Below, in pieces: positions 16,073-24,184 of a DNA stretch of 64,000 nt; the first letter of the stretch is position 1; every line of letters begins with the position of its first letter. The notes under the pieces are model-generated. The model was given only the letters and a program-made list of their open reading frames with translations, made no database searches and was not told the origin of the DNA. The DNA is from UBA10649 sp965227045. GTDB lineage: Bacteria; Actinomycetota; Actinomycetes; S36-B12. Position numbers and translations under genes: made by a program. The DNA lies in NCBI GenBank assembly GCA_965227045.1, contig OZ245718.1:744001-808000 (forward strand). The letters run 5' to 3'.

Positions 16073-16918
16073 TCAGGCCTCGGACAAAACCTCGGTCGTC
16101 GAGCCACCGCTGAGGCTGCCGTCTCCGAACTTGGGGTCGGCACCACGGGCCGCGAGAGCGGCTGCGCGATCATCGCGCCGCTTCTGCGCGGTGGCCTCGG
16201 CCGCAGCCGCGAACTCCGGGTCGAGCGGCGCGACGTCGATGCGGGGAATCGGGTGCTGGGAGTCGATCCACGAGCCCAGCTCGGGACCGGACGTGTAGGA
16301 GGTGATCAGGCAGTACCGCGGCTCGGGACCCGGGTGCCACACCGCGTGCCACAGGCGCTGCGTGTCGATGATGACCTGAGCGCCGGCCGGGAGCGGCACG
16401 CGGGTCTCGGTGTCGGCATCGCCCTTGTCGCCCCGCAGGATCATCAGCGAGTCAGGGTTGTCGGTGAGGTTGTAGAAGGCGCGAACGATCCAGCCAGTAC
16501 CCGGGGGGTTCAGGCGGTTGTTGTCGTCGCGGTGCATGTTGTAGAGCGCATCGGCGTAGGTGTTCGGCTGCAGCTCGATGACCCGGCAGCGGCCGATATT
16601 CGCGCCGGGCTCCTGCGCGCGCGCAACCAGCCGCGGAGCCACGTCGACGTTCGCTGGCACCCAGACGCCGTCCTTGTCGGTCTTCGCCGGGTTGTGGTTC
16701 CAGAAGCCGTCGCACTCCATGTCGCCGTAGGCGCTCGCCAAGGGGGCGAAGCGGGTGTCGCCCGAGGACTTCCAGTCGACGAAGTGCAGGTCCTCCCACT
16801 CACGGGGATCCTGCGCCTGGTCGTAGGAGTCGATGACGACGTAACCGGTCTCCTGGAAGATCGGAAGGGAGATGTAGTCGGCAATGGACCCTGAGGTCAA
16901 ACCGGACATGTCGGACAC
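16073..16918 (-). CDS. Putative 2OG-Fe(II) oxygenase-like protein
   Basis: Family not named with certainty. A soluble 281-residue protein with no signal or membrane segment. It shows a pattern fitting a double-stranded beta-helix dioxygenase: His129-x-Asp131 in YNMHRDDNN, a distal His (191 or 195) in LWHAVWHPG, and Arg201 ten residues after His191, where 2-oxoglutarate is usually salt-bridged. The tail after about 230 is Ala/Arg-rich and poorly structured. GTG at 16918 has AGGAG six bases upstream. It lies 41 bp after the rRNA methyltransferase and 63 bp before cysD, so a sulfur-related substrate is possible (inference). Hydroxylation of a ribosomal or translation protein is the alternative. 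Confidence 0.62.
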   Translation of the reverse strand: MSDMSGLTSGSIADYISLPIFQETGYVVIDSYDQAQDPREWEDLHFVDWKSSGDTRFAPLASAYGDMECDGFWNHNPAKTDKDGVWVPANVDVAPRLVARAQEPGANIGRCRVIELQPNTYADALYNMHRDDNNRLNPPGTGWIVRAFYNLTDNPDSLMILRGDKGDADTETRVPLPAGAQVIIDTQRLWHAVWHPGPEPRYCLITSYTSGPELGSWIDSQHPIPRIDVAPLDPEFAAAAEATAQKRRDDRAAALAARGADPKFGDGSLSGGSTTEVLSEA

Positions 16919-16959
16919 TTCACGCTCCTGATCGTCACACCGAGGCTTGTCGGCGGTGC

Positions 16960-17829
16960 CTAGTCTGTCATTCGTTCGCCATGCTGCTGCACTCGGCTTT
17001 CGGCGTGGCGCGTCACATACAGCAGTACGGCCGCGGCCACGCCCGCGTTCAGGGACTCCGCAAGACCGGTCATCGGAATCGCGACGACGTGATCGGCGGC
17101 CGCGCGGGCCTCCGCGCTCACACCATGGGCCTCGGACCCAACGATCCAGCAGGTCCGATGGTCGACTCGGCCGTCGTCTGCTGCGTCGAACAGGGACACG
17201 TCTGCGTCACCGGAGGCGACCGCGATTGCCCGGCCGGCCGCGCGCGCTGCCGCGACGAGTTCGTCGATCGGCACCCCCGAGGCGATCGGAAGGTGGAACA
17301 GGGAGCCGGCGGTGGACCGGACCACCTTGCCGCTGTGCACGTCGGCGGACCCGGGAGTGAGGACGACGCCCGCGGCGCTCACGGAGTCCGCGGTTCGAAT
17401 GACCGTTCCGACGTTGCCCGGATCGGAGATGGACTCCAGCACGACCACTGGCCCCGGGCCGGACATGATGCCGGCAAGGTCGACGTCGGCGAGGAGGTCG
17501 CAGACCGCGAGGATCCCCTGCGGGTGCTCGGTGTCGGCCATTGCGGTCATGACCGCCGGCGTGACGAGGGTCGTACGGGCTCCCGTCGAACCGGCCAGCG
17601 CCATCAGGTCGGCGAAACTGTCCGTAGCGGTCTCATCGACCAGCAGTTCGTACACGCGGACGTCGGCGCGAAGCGCGCTGGAAACGGACAGCGGCCCTTC
17701 AACGACGAACCGGCCAGCCTTGCGGCGGCCGGTCCTCGTGTTCAGCGCTCGGATTCGACTGACCCGGTCCGACGAGGTCGAGGTGACCTTGTTCGGACCA
17801 GGAACGGCCGCGTCGTTGGACAGGGTCAG
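16960..17829 (-). CDS. TrmH/SpoU-family RNA 2'-O-methyltransferase
   Basis: SPOUT methyltransferase of the TsnR/RlmB-like group, probably acting on 23S rRNA. 289 residues if started at CTG 17829. RKAGRFVVEGPLSV is the N-terminal substrate-binding motif. The knot motifs are LESISDPGNVGTVIRTADS (motif 1), WIVGSEAHGVS (motif 2) and IPMTGLAESLNAGVAAAVLLY (motif 3). No ATG, GTG or TTG occurs in frame between the rplT stop and this core. CTG at 17829 overlaps that stop as CTGA, the same junction seen with ATGA and GTGA elsewhere here, so a CTG start is proposed. Methyltransferase identity is sure; the start and the target are not. Confidence 0.9.
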   Translation of the reverse strand: MTLSNDAAVPGPNKVTSTSSDRVSRIRALNTRTGRRKAGRFVVEGPLSVSSALRADVRVYELLVDETATDSFADLMALAGSTGARTTLVTPAVMTAMADTEHPQGILAVCDLLADVDLAGIMSGPGPVVVLESISDPGNVGTVIRTADSVSAAGVVLTPGSADVHSGKVVRSTAGSLFHLPIASGVPIDELVAAARAAGRAIAVASGDADVSLFDAADDGRVDHRTCWIVGSEAHGVSAEARAAADHVVAIPMTGLAESLNAGVAAAVLLYVTRHAESRVQQHGERMTD

Positions 17830-18194
17830 GCAGCCTGGGCCGGAAGCGCGGCGCGCGACACGTCGACGAGCGTGGCGAAGGCCGGCGCATCGTTGACCGC
17901 GAGCTCGGCGAGCATGCGGCGGTCGACCTCGACGCCGGCAGCCTTGAGGCCCTGGATGAAGCGGTTGTAGGTCATGCCATTCAGGCGGCACGCCGCGTTG
18001 ATGCGCTGGATCCACAGGCGTCGGAAGTCGCCCTTGCGATTGCGGCGATCGGCGTAGGCGTAGACGAGCGAGTGGGTGACCTGCTCCTTCGCCTTGCGGT
18101 ACAGGCGCGAACGCTGACCCCGGTAGCCGGACGCGCGCTCGAGCATGTCGCGACGCTTCTTGTGTGCATTGACTGCGCGCTTGACGCGTGCCAT
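17826..18194 (-). CDS. rplT: 50S ribosomal protein L20
   Basis: Primary 23S rRNA-binding protein essential for early 50S assembly. 122 residues: MARVKRAVNAHKKRRDMLE, then GYRGQRSRLYRKAKEQV and the RRLWIQRINAACR signature. The Lys/Arg-rich N-terminal arm is intact. It lies 64 bp after rpmI in the conserved infC-rpmI-rplT order, and its stop overlaps the probable CTG start of the methyltransferase. Confidence 0.99.
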   Translation of the reverse strand: MARVKRAVNAHKKRRDMLERASGYRGQRSRLYRKAKEQVTHSLVYAYADRRNRKGDFRRLWIQRINAACRLNGMTYNRFIQGLKAAGVEVDRRMLAELAVNDAPAFATLVDVSRAALPAQAA

Positions 18195-18258
18195 GGCAAT
18201 CTCCTGAGCTTCAGTACGTGGTTAAGGACGGGACGAGCGGGTTCCGCAGAAGCGGAGG

Positions 18259-18453
18259 TCAGCGACCGAGGAGGCGCTTGACCTTCTTGAGATCGGAAGG
18301 TGCGACAACCTGGTCGGACTCGAGGCGACGCGTGCGACGGCTCGACTTGACCTCCATCAGGTGACGACGGCCCGCCTGCTCGTGCGTGATCTTGCCCGAG
18401 CCGGTCACCTTGAATCGCTTCTTGGCACCGCTGTGGGTCTTCTGCTTCGGCAT
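18259..18453 (-). CDS. rpmI: 50S ribosomal protein L35
   Basis: A 64-residue basic protein, MPKQKTHSGAKKRFKVTGSG, with the L35 signature at the N-terminus and KVKRLLGR at the end. The ATG at 18453 is preferred over an in-frame ATG four codons upstream because MPKQKTHSGAKKR is the universal N-terminus. It sits between infC and rplT. Confidence 0.98.
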   Translation of the reverse strand: MPKQKTHSGAKKRFKVTGSGKITHEQAGRRHLMEVKSSRRTRRLESDQVVAPSDLKKVKRLLGR

Positions 18454-18524
18454 TGCTGTCCTCATTCTTTCGGTCCGGCGCGGACGCCGGGTGGTCTGTG
18501 TTGGGGTCCGAGGACCCCCGTGCG

Positions 18525-19109
18525 TTATGCGGTCTCGGCCTCGGGCAGGTCGAGAGATTCGGGCTGCTCATCGGATCGAGCCTTGACCGCCTCGGACTTG
18601 CGACGGTGCGGTGCGATGACCATGAGCATGTTGCGGCCGTCCTGCTTGGGCGTGGCCTCGACAAAACCCAGTTCAGCGACATCATCGGCCAGCTTGCCGA
18701 GCAGGCGCAGTCCCAGTTCGGGCCGGCTCTGCTCGCGTCCGCGGAACATGATGGTGATCTTGACCTTGTCGCCAGCCTTGAGGAACCGCTCCACGTGACC
18801 CTTCTTGGTCTCGTAGTCGTGCTGGTCGATCTTCGGTCGCAGTTTCATCTCCTTGATGACCGTGTGCGTCTGGTTCCGGCGTGATTCGCGCTCCTTGAGA
18901 GCGGCCTCGTACTTGAACTTGCCGAAGTCCATGAGCTTGCACACGGGCGGCTTCGCCATCGGAGCAACCTCGACCAGGTCGAGATCGGCCTCCACGGCCA
19001 GTCGCAATGCGTCCTCGATTCGTACTATCCCGACCTGCTCGCCGTTGGGTCCGACGAGCCGGACCTCGGGAACGCGAATCCGGTCATTGATCCGTGGTTC
19101 GACGCTGAT
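18525..19109 (-). CDS. infC: Translation initiation factor IF-3, ATC start
   Basis: IF-3 binds the 30S subunit and discriminates against non-canonical start codons. 194 residues: SVEPRINDRIRVPEVRLVG N-domain, linker with ESRRNQTHTVIKEMKLRPKI, and C-domain with IMFRGREQSRPELG and KQDGRNMLMV. The start is ATC at 19109, four bases after a strong AGGAGG (19114-19119); no ATG, GTG or TTG fits the Shine-Dalgarno. ATT/ATC starts are the known basis of IF-3 autoregulation, so this is expected biology. The acidic tail SDEQPESLDLPEAETA is short. Confidence 0.97.
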   Translation of the reverse strand: MSVEPRINDRIRVPEVRLVGPNGEQVGIVRIEDALRLAVEADLDLVEVAPMAKPPVCKLMDFGKFKYEAALKERESRRNQTHTVIKEMKLRPKIDQHDYETKKGHVERFLKAGDKVKITIMFRGREQSRPELGLRLLGKLADDVAELGFVEATPKQDGRNMLMVIAPHRRKSEAVKARSDEQPESLDLPEAETA

Positions 19110-19338
19110 AGCGCCTCCTAGCTTGAGTTGCGGGCTGACCCACCCCGAAGACCACAATGGCCCCCAGTGCAGCGCGCACGGGGGCCTCGGCAGGCATGCA
19201 GCGGCGGGGCCGCTGGGCCATGACCTGCAGGATCTGAGTCGATCAGCAGGTGGGAGTCGAGGACTCCGCTTGCGCGACCTGGCCGTGAGGCCGGGTCGGT
19301 CGGGGAACAGGCTACCAGCCGTGAGGGGATGCTCCCAA
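19110..19338 (-). promoter_or_regulatory. infC promoter and structured leader
   Basis: A sigma70-like promoter is readable: TTGGGA at 19333-19338, 18 bp, then TAGCCT at 19309-19314. This predicts a leader of about 190 bases before the ATC start. Within it, 19159-19186 forms a strong hairpin: seven outer pairs (GGCCCCC with GGGGGCC), one bulged base, four inner pairs (GTGC with GCAC) and a five-base loop, followed on the RNA by ATTGTGGTCTT. This looks like an attenuator or terminator-type structure. Control by L20 or IF-3 is plausible by analogy with other bacteria, but no known leader consensus was matched. Confidence 0.6.
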
Positions 19339-19351
19339 TTCACCGGCTCCG

Positions 19352-20044
19352 TTACTGGGTGGCCGCGCTCAACGCGGCCCTGACCACCGCCACCTGATCC
19401 TGCGAGCCCGAGATCGATACCGAGTCGTCGGGCAGCCGGCCCCACAGCCACAGGAGCACCTCGGACGCGTCACCGGACACGGTCACGTCGTCGAAGACGA
19501 CCCGCACGCGCGTGCCGACGGCCTCGACCACCGGATGCAGGTCGACCTCGGCCGACGGGATGACCACGAAGAGCAGTTCGTCGATGCCGTCGAGTGCGAG
19601 GTCAGAGTCGATGGGCGTAATAGCGCCGATCGCGCTCTCGACATCGGCCCGGTGGATCGCCGTCTCGTGTGCCATCCGCCGCTGCCAGAAGGCGACGGTC
19701 TGCTCCGGCTCCCACCACGTCCAGACCTCGTCCTCGGGCGGGCCCTTGGCCAGTTCGGCGACGATCGCGTGCAGCATGACGTGGCACCAGACCAGGTCGT
19801 CGCCCGCCGTCGCATCATCGGACGGCACGGTCCAGTCGCCCTCCTGCGGCTGCCGACCCAGGTGCAGTGCGGCGAGCTTGTGCGCGTAGACACCGCCGAC
19901 GTGGAAGACGACGTCGTCGACCGTCCAGCCCTCGCAGGTCGGAACAGGCAGGTCCATCGCGTCCTGCGCGGTGACGAGCAGTCGCTCGCCCTCGGTCCGC
20001 AGGAGGTCGAGGTACCGCTGGGGAGCGAGGCGGCGGTGCGTCAT
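19352..20044 (-). CDS. Maleylpyruvate isomerase / mycothiol-dependent enzyme family protein
   Basis: A 230-residue protein of the DinB/MDMPI superfamily (TIGR03083 type). The N-terminal four-helix bundle supplies putative metal ligands: His47/His53 region in VVFHVGGVYAHKL and the helix RMAHETAIHRADVE at about residues 123-136. The C-terminal part (about 160-230) is the alpha/beta domain with VRVVFDDVTVSGDASEVLLWLWGR. Members use mycothiol, the actinobacterial thiol; the substrate here is unknown. ATG overlaps the SseB-family gene stop (ATGA). Confidence 0.85.
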   Translation of the reverse strand: MTHRRLAPQRYLDLLRTEGERLLVTAQDAMDLPVPTCEGWTVDDVVFHVGGVYAHKLAALHLGRQPQEGDWTVPSDDATAGDDLVWCHVMLHAIVAELAKGPPEDEVWTWWEPEQTVAFWQRRMAHETAIHRADVESAIGAITPIDSDLALDGIDELLFVVIPSAEVDLHPVVEAVGTRVRVVFDDVTVSGDASEVLLWLWGRLPDDSVSISGSQDQVAVVRAALSAATQ

Positions 20045-20649
20045 AGGTCCATCGAACCAGCCGCTATGACACCTATGCCGCCCGGAACCAGACGCAGGAT
20101 GTCCGGGTCTGCGGCGAGGGCGCGGGCCGCCGGACTCACCAGCTCTGCGGCGACCTCGACCAAGACATCGGCGTCGTCACTGGCTGACCTTGCGTCGTGC
20201 ACCCGAACTTCCCCGAGGAGTTCTTGGACCGCGCGCGTGACGGCCGGAAGGTCCAGCAGGTCGGCGAGCACGTCCAGGTCGCGGGCAGCGAAGACAGCTG
20301 TGCTCGGCCCGACGACGTCGACGATCACCGCTGCTGCACCCTCAGCCTTCGCGGACCTGGCGATATCGCGACCAACAGCCGGGACCGGTCGGGCCTCAGG
20401 GTTCCACGCAGAAAGACTGTCGACGCCAGTGAAAGCAAGCAGGCCTCGCTCGCCACGTTCGTTGACCATCGACACGACCGCCATGTGGCTGTCCTTGTCT
20501 CCGCCTGTTTCATCGACCTCGTCGAGAACCGCGACAACGCTGGCGAGTAGAGGCGTTGATCTCAGCCTTCGTGCCAGCGAGGCCATGCTTCGGTCTGGAG
20601 CCGCGAGCGCAGCACGGAGCACGGTGTCTGCCGTGCCGTCGGCGAGCAC
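20041..20649 (-). CDS. SseB-family protein
   Basis: A 202-residue cytosolic protein resembling the SseB N-terminal domain family found next to infC or his genes in actinobacteria. TDVLRAALAAPDRS-like N-terminus, then HMAVVSMVNERGERGLLAFTG (about 56-76) and SLSAWNPEARPVP are the recognisable parts. Function unknown; the name comes from an unrelated-context Salmonella secretion protein. The GTG start shares one base with the hisG TAG stop, so it is coupled to hisG. Confidence 0.72.
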   Translation of the reverse strand: MLADGTADTVLRAALAAPDRSMASLARRLRSTPLLASVVAVLDEVDETGGDKDSHMAVVSMVNERGERGLLAFTGVDSLSAWNPEARPVPAVGRDIARSAKAEGAAAVIVDVVGPSTAVFAARDLDVLADLLDLPAVTRAVQELLGEVRVHDARSASDDADVLVEVAAELVSPAARALAADPDILRLVPGGIGVIAAGSMDL

Positions 20650-21494
20650 TACAACCGGCAGGCGTGGATGTCCGTGACGAGGATCCCGCGCGCGCCCAGT
20701 TCGTAGAGCTCATCCATGATCCGGTGCACGTCCTTGGCCGGCACCATTGCCCGCACGGCCGACCACTGCGGGTCACGGAGTGAGGAGATCGTCGGCGACT
20801 CGATGCCCGGCGTCATCGCGCACGCGGCCTCGATGTGCTCGGTGAGGATGTCGTAGTCGACGAGCACGTAGGCACGAGCGACCATGACGCCCTGGATGCG
20901 GCGGATGAACGTGTCGACGGCCGGCACCTGCGGTGCGTCGGAGCGCCGAACAAGCAGCGCTTCGGACACGAGCATCGGCTCGCCGAGTACCTCCAGGCCG
21001 GCCCTGCGCAGCGTCGTGCCTGTTGCGACGACGTCGGCCACGGCATCGGCCACACCGAGGGCGACCGCGTTCTCCACTGCTCCGTCGAGATGCACGACTC
21101 GGGCGTTTATGGAGTGCCGACTCAGCCAGTCCGAGAGCACCACCGGGTAGGAGGTCGCGATCGTGAGCCCGGCGAGGTCAGCGGGAGAGCTCGCCAGCCC
21201 GGGCGGAGCGGCGAAGCGGAAGGTCGAGGGAGCGAAGCCGAGCGTGAGCACCTCGTCGGCCTTGGCCTCGGAGTCCAGCAGCATGTCCCGGCCGGTGATG
21301 CCGAGGTCGAGGGTTCCCTCGCCCACATAGATCGCGATGTCGCGCGGGCGCAGGAAGAAGAACTCCACGTCGTTGTCGGGATCGTGGACCATGAGATCGC
21401 GCACGGAGGTCGACCGGAGGTAGCCCGCCTCGACGAGCATGCTGCGGGCGGGTTCGGCGAGTTGCCCCTTGTTCGGGACTGCGACACGAAGCAT
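20649..21494 (-). CDS. hisG: ATP phosphoribosyltransferase, long form
   Basis: First and feedback-controlled step of histidine synthesis: ATP plus PRPP to phosphoribosyl-ATP. 281 residues, the long HisG with a C-terminal ACT-like regulatory domain (about 205-281, PTISSLRDPQWSAVRAMVPA). N-terminus MLRVAVPNKGQLAEPARSML; phosphoribosyl-binding region VADVVATGTTLRRAGLEVLG. The long form needs no HisZ. It follows hisE by 13 bp. Confidence 0.97.
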   Translation of the reverse strand: MLRVAVPNKGQLAEPARSMLVEAGYLRSTSVRDLMVHDPDNDVEFFFLRPRDIAIYVGEGTLDLGITGRDMLLDSEAKADEVLTLGFAPSTFRFAAPPGLASSPADLAGLTIATSYPVVLSDWLSRHSINARVVHLDGAVENAVALGVADAVADVVATGTTLRRAGLEVLGEPMLVSEALLVRRSDAPQVPAVDTFIRRIQGVMVARAYVLVDYDILTEHIEAACAMTPGIESPTISSLRDPQWSAVRAMVPAKDVHRIMDELYELGARGILVTDIHACRL

Positions 21495-21507
21495 GGGAAC
21501 GCTCTCC

Positions 21508-21771
21508 TCAGAGCTTGCGGTAGACGTCGTCCAGCGAGATCTTGGACGCGAGCATCAGGCATTGCACGTGGTAGAGCAACTGCGAGATCTCCTCAGCAGT
21601 GCGATCGGGGCCTTCATGCTCCGCCGCCATCCACGACTCGGCAGCCTCTTCGACTACCTTCTTGCCGATGGCGTGCACCCCCGCATCGACGAGCGCGACC
21701 GTGCCGGAGTCTTCCTCGCGGTACGTCACCTTGCGCTGCAGTTCAAGCCAGAGTTCATCGAACGTCTTCAC
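21508..21771 (-). CDS. hisE: Phosphoribosyl-ATP pyrophosphatase
   Basis: Second histidine step: hydrolyses PR-ATP to PR-AMP. 87 residues, a free-standing HisE not fused to HisI. KTFDELWLELQRKV and the Mg-binding KKVVEEAAESWMAAEHE are diagnostic. Only hisE and hisG of the pathway are here, as in other actinobacteria. Confidence 0.97.
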   Translation of the reverse strand: MKTFDELWLELQRKVTYREEDSGTVALVDAGVHAIGKKVVEEAAESWMAAEHEGPDRTAEEISQLLYHVQCLMLASKISLDDVYRKL

Positions 21772-21784
21772 GCCGAAAGCCTAG

Positions 21785-22255
21785 TCAGCGCATCTCACGC
21801 AGTGTGACTGCTGTCATCAACGCAGCCCACGTCGCCTCGGCGCCCTTGTCCTCCTGCGAGCCGTCGAGACCTGCGCGTGCCAGCGCCTGCTCCTCCGTGT
21901 CGCAGGTCAGCAGGCCGAACCCGACGGGAACGTGAGTATCCAGTGCCACGCGCATGAGTCCGTCGGTCGCTCCGCTGCAGACGTACTCGAAGTGCGGGGT
22001 GCCGCCTCGGATGATCACGCCGAGCGCGACAGTTGCGTCGAAATGCCCGGACATCGCGCAATGCTGCACGACAATCGGGAGCTCGAACGAGCCGGGAACA
22101 CGGATCACCGTGGCCTCGGCTCCGGCCTGCTGGCACGCGCGCGTGGCGCCGGCGATGAGGCCATCCATGATCACCACGTGCCAGGACGACGCGACGATTG
22201 CAACGCGAAGCCCGTCGGCGCTGATCTCGATATCGGGTGAACCGGCGCCGCTCAC
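21785..22255 (-). CDS. ribH: 6,7-dimethyl-8-ribityllumazine synthase
   Basis: Condenses the ribityl pyrimidine with dihydroxybutanone phosphate. 156 residues. RVAIVASSWHVVIMDGLIAGA is the N-terminal strand-helix, VPGSFELP the phosphate-binding loop, and ATVALGVIIRGGTPHFEYVC includes the catalytic His. The GTG overlaps the ribBA stop (GTGA). Confidence 0.97.
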   Translation of the reverse strand: MSGAGSPDIEISADGLRVAIVASSWHVVIMDGLIAGATRACQQAGAEATVIRVPGSFELPIVVQHCAMSGHFDATVALGVIIRGGTPHFEYVCSGATDGLMRVALDTHVPVGFGLLTCDTEEQALARAGLDGSQEDKGAEATWAALMTAVTLREMR

Positions 22256-23574
22256 GTGACATCCTCTGCGCTCATCGTGTGCCCCATGCGATCGACCTTC
22301 GCCTGCAGGTACGCGCGGTTGTGCTCGTTCGGAGCGATCTCCAGCGGCACGCGTTCGAGGATCGTCAGGCCGTATCCCTCGAGTCCGGCCCGCTTCGCCG
22401 GATTATTCGTGAGCAGGCGCATGCTGCGGATGCCGAGATCGGCGAGGATCTGCGCGCCGGTGCCGTAGTCGCGGGCATCTGCCGGCAGTCCGAGTTCGAG
22501 ATTCGCATCGACGGTGTCGAGCCCCTGGTCCTGGAGCGTGTAGGCGCGCAGCTTGTGCAGGAGTCCGATGCCCCGGCCCTCGTGCCCCTTGACGTAAAGG
22601 ACGACGCCGCGGCCCTCCTCGGAGATCCGCTTCAGCGCCGCGTGCAGTTGCGGACCGCAGTCGCAGCGCAGCGATCCGAAGACGTCGCCGGTGAGGCACT
22701 CTGAGTGAACCCGGACGAGGAGGTCAATTCCATCACCGATCTCGCCCGCGACCAGCGCGATGTGCTCGGACTCGTCGGTGTCGCTCCGGTAGCCGAACGC
22801 CGTGAACTCACCAAACTCGGTGGGCAGGCGCGTCTCGGCGACCCGCGTCACCAAGCTCTCGCTGCGGCGTCGGTACGCGATGAGGTCGGCTATCGAGATC
22901 ATGACGAGGCCATGCTCATCGGCGAACTCGCGGCACGCGGCCGCGCGCATCATCGTGCCGTCATCGTTGACGAGTTCGCACAGCGCGCCCACCGGCGGCA
23001 GCCCGGCCATCCGCGACAGGTCGACTGCAGCCTCGGTGTGACCGGCGCGGCGAAGCACGCCGCCTGGCACGGCGCGCAGCGGCATGACGTGACCGGGACG
23101 GGTGAGGTCGTGGGCATCCGTGGCGGAATCGGCAAGCACCTTGATCGTTCGAGCGCGGTCGGCGGCCGAGATGCCCGTCGTGGCCACATCGCGGGCGTCG
23201 ACCGACACGGCATAGGCCGTGCCCTTGCGGTCCTCGTTTACCGCCGTCATCGGGGGCAGATCGAGGCGGTCGAGATCGGGCCCCGTCATCGGTACACAGA
23301 TGTAGCCGGACGTGTAGCGGATCATGAAGCCGACGAGCTCGGGAGTCGCAGCGGACGCGGCGAAGATCAGGTCGCCCTCATTCTCGCGATCCTCGTCATC
23401 GATCACGACGATCGCCTTGCCCTCGCGAATGGCCGCAACCGCAGCCTCGACCGGGTCGAGCCGGATGCCGCCCTGAGCGCCGTCGCCGGTGATGACGGTC
23501 AAGGTTGGCGGTTCTGCTACCGGGGCGGGCGCCTGGTCATCGTCGCGGCCGAATAGCTGGTCTGCCGGAATCAT
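22252..23574 (-). CDS. ribBA: 3,4-dihydroxy-2-butanone-4-phosphate synthase / GTP cyclohydrolase II
   Basis: Bifunctional riboflavin enzyme of 440 residues. RibB part (about 35-235): DDEDRENEGDLIFAA metal loop and RRAGHTEAAVDLSRMAG. RibA part (about 240-440): the zinc triad in CLTGDVFGSLRCDCGPQL and the catalytic KGHEGRGIGLLHKLRAY. The first 35 residues (GRDDDQAPAPVAEPP) are a non-conserved extension. Its ATG overlaps the ribE stop. Both halves look complete. Confidence 0.98.
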   Translation of the reverse strand: MIPADQLFGRDDDQAPAPVAEPPTLTVITGDGAQGGIRLDPVEAAVAAIREGKAIVVIDDEDRENEGDLIFAASAATPELVGFMIRYTSGYICVPMTGPDLDRLDLPPMTAVNEDRKGTAYAVSVDARDVATTGISAADRARTIKVLADSATDAHDLTRPGHVMPLRAVPGGVLRRAGHTEAAVDLSRMAGLPPVGALCELVNDDGTMMRAAACREFADEHGLVMISIADLIAYRRRSESLVTRVAETRLPTEFGEFTAFGYRSDTDESEHIALVAGEIGDGIDLLVRVHSECLTGDVFGSLRCDCGPQLHAALKRISEEGRGVVLYVKGHEGRGIGLLHKLRAYTLQDQGLDTVDANLELGLPADARDYGTGAQILADLGIRSMRLLTNNPAKRAGLEGYGLTILERVPLEIAPNEHNRAYLQAKVDRMGHTMSAEDVT

Positions 23575-24167
23575 GTCGCCCTCCCCTGCATCAATCGCTC
23601 CACGTACTTCGCGATCACATCGACCTCGATGTTGACCACGTCACCGACCTGCCGGACACCTAACGTCGTGTGCTCGAGCGTCGTCGGTATCAGCGACACG
23701 GAGAACGACGAGTCGCCGACATCGACGACCGTCAACGATACGCCGTCGACGGTTATCGATCCCTTCTCGACCACGTAGCGCGCAAGATCGCGATCGAAGG
23801 CAAAGCGCACGACAGTCCAATGGGCGGCTGGTTCGACGGCAGTAACGGTGGCTGTGCCGTCAACGTGACCCTGGACGATATGTCCTCCCAACCGCGAGTC
23901 GACGCGGGCCGCGCGCTCGAGATTGACGGGCACTCCAACAGCAGCCTTACCGAGCGAGCTGCGCACGAGCGTCTCACGCATCACGTCTGTGGTGAAAGTG
24001 TCGTTCACCACATCGACCACAGTCAGGCAGACGCCGCTTACTGAGATTGAGTCGCCCGCGGTCGCATCGGATGTCGCCAAGGGGCCCTGAATCGTCAATC
24101 GTGAAGAGTCGACCAAATCGATAACAGAGACAATCGTTCCCTGCTCCTCGACGATACCGGTGAACAC
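23571..24167 (-). CDS. ribE: Riboflavin synthase alpha chain
   Basis: Dismutates two lumazines to riboflavin. 198 residues with two tandem lumazine-binding domains: FTGIVEEQGTIVSV and SVSGVCLTVVDV in the first, LGGHIVQGHVDG and ITVDGVSLTVVDV in the second. Start chosen: GTG at 24167, giving the universal MFTGIVEE N-terminus, with AGGGA ten bases upstream. A GTG nine bases earlier is in frame but lies only one base from that Shine-Dalgarno. Confidence 0.96.
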   Translation of the reverse strand: MFTGIVEEQGTIVSVIDLVDSSRLTIQGPLATSDATAGDSISVSGVCLTVVDVVNDTFTTDVMRETLVRSSLGKAAVGVPVNLERAARVDSRLGGHIVQGHVDGTATVTAVEPAAHWTVVRFAFDRDLARYVVEKGSITVDGVSLTVVDVGDSSFSVSLIPTTLEHTTLGVRQVGDVVNIEVDVIAKYVERLMQGRAT

Positions 24168-24184
24168 GAGCGTCACGTCCCTGG

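Noticed and set aside
19084..19221. 45-residue ORF spanning the infC leader and start
   Set aside because: No Shine-Dalgarno seen, it runs through the hairpin and into infC in another frame; the AGGAGG-ATC start explains the region better.
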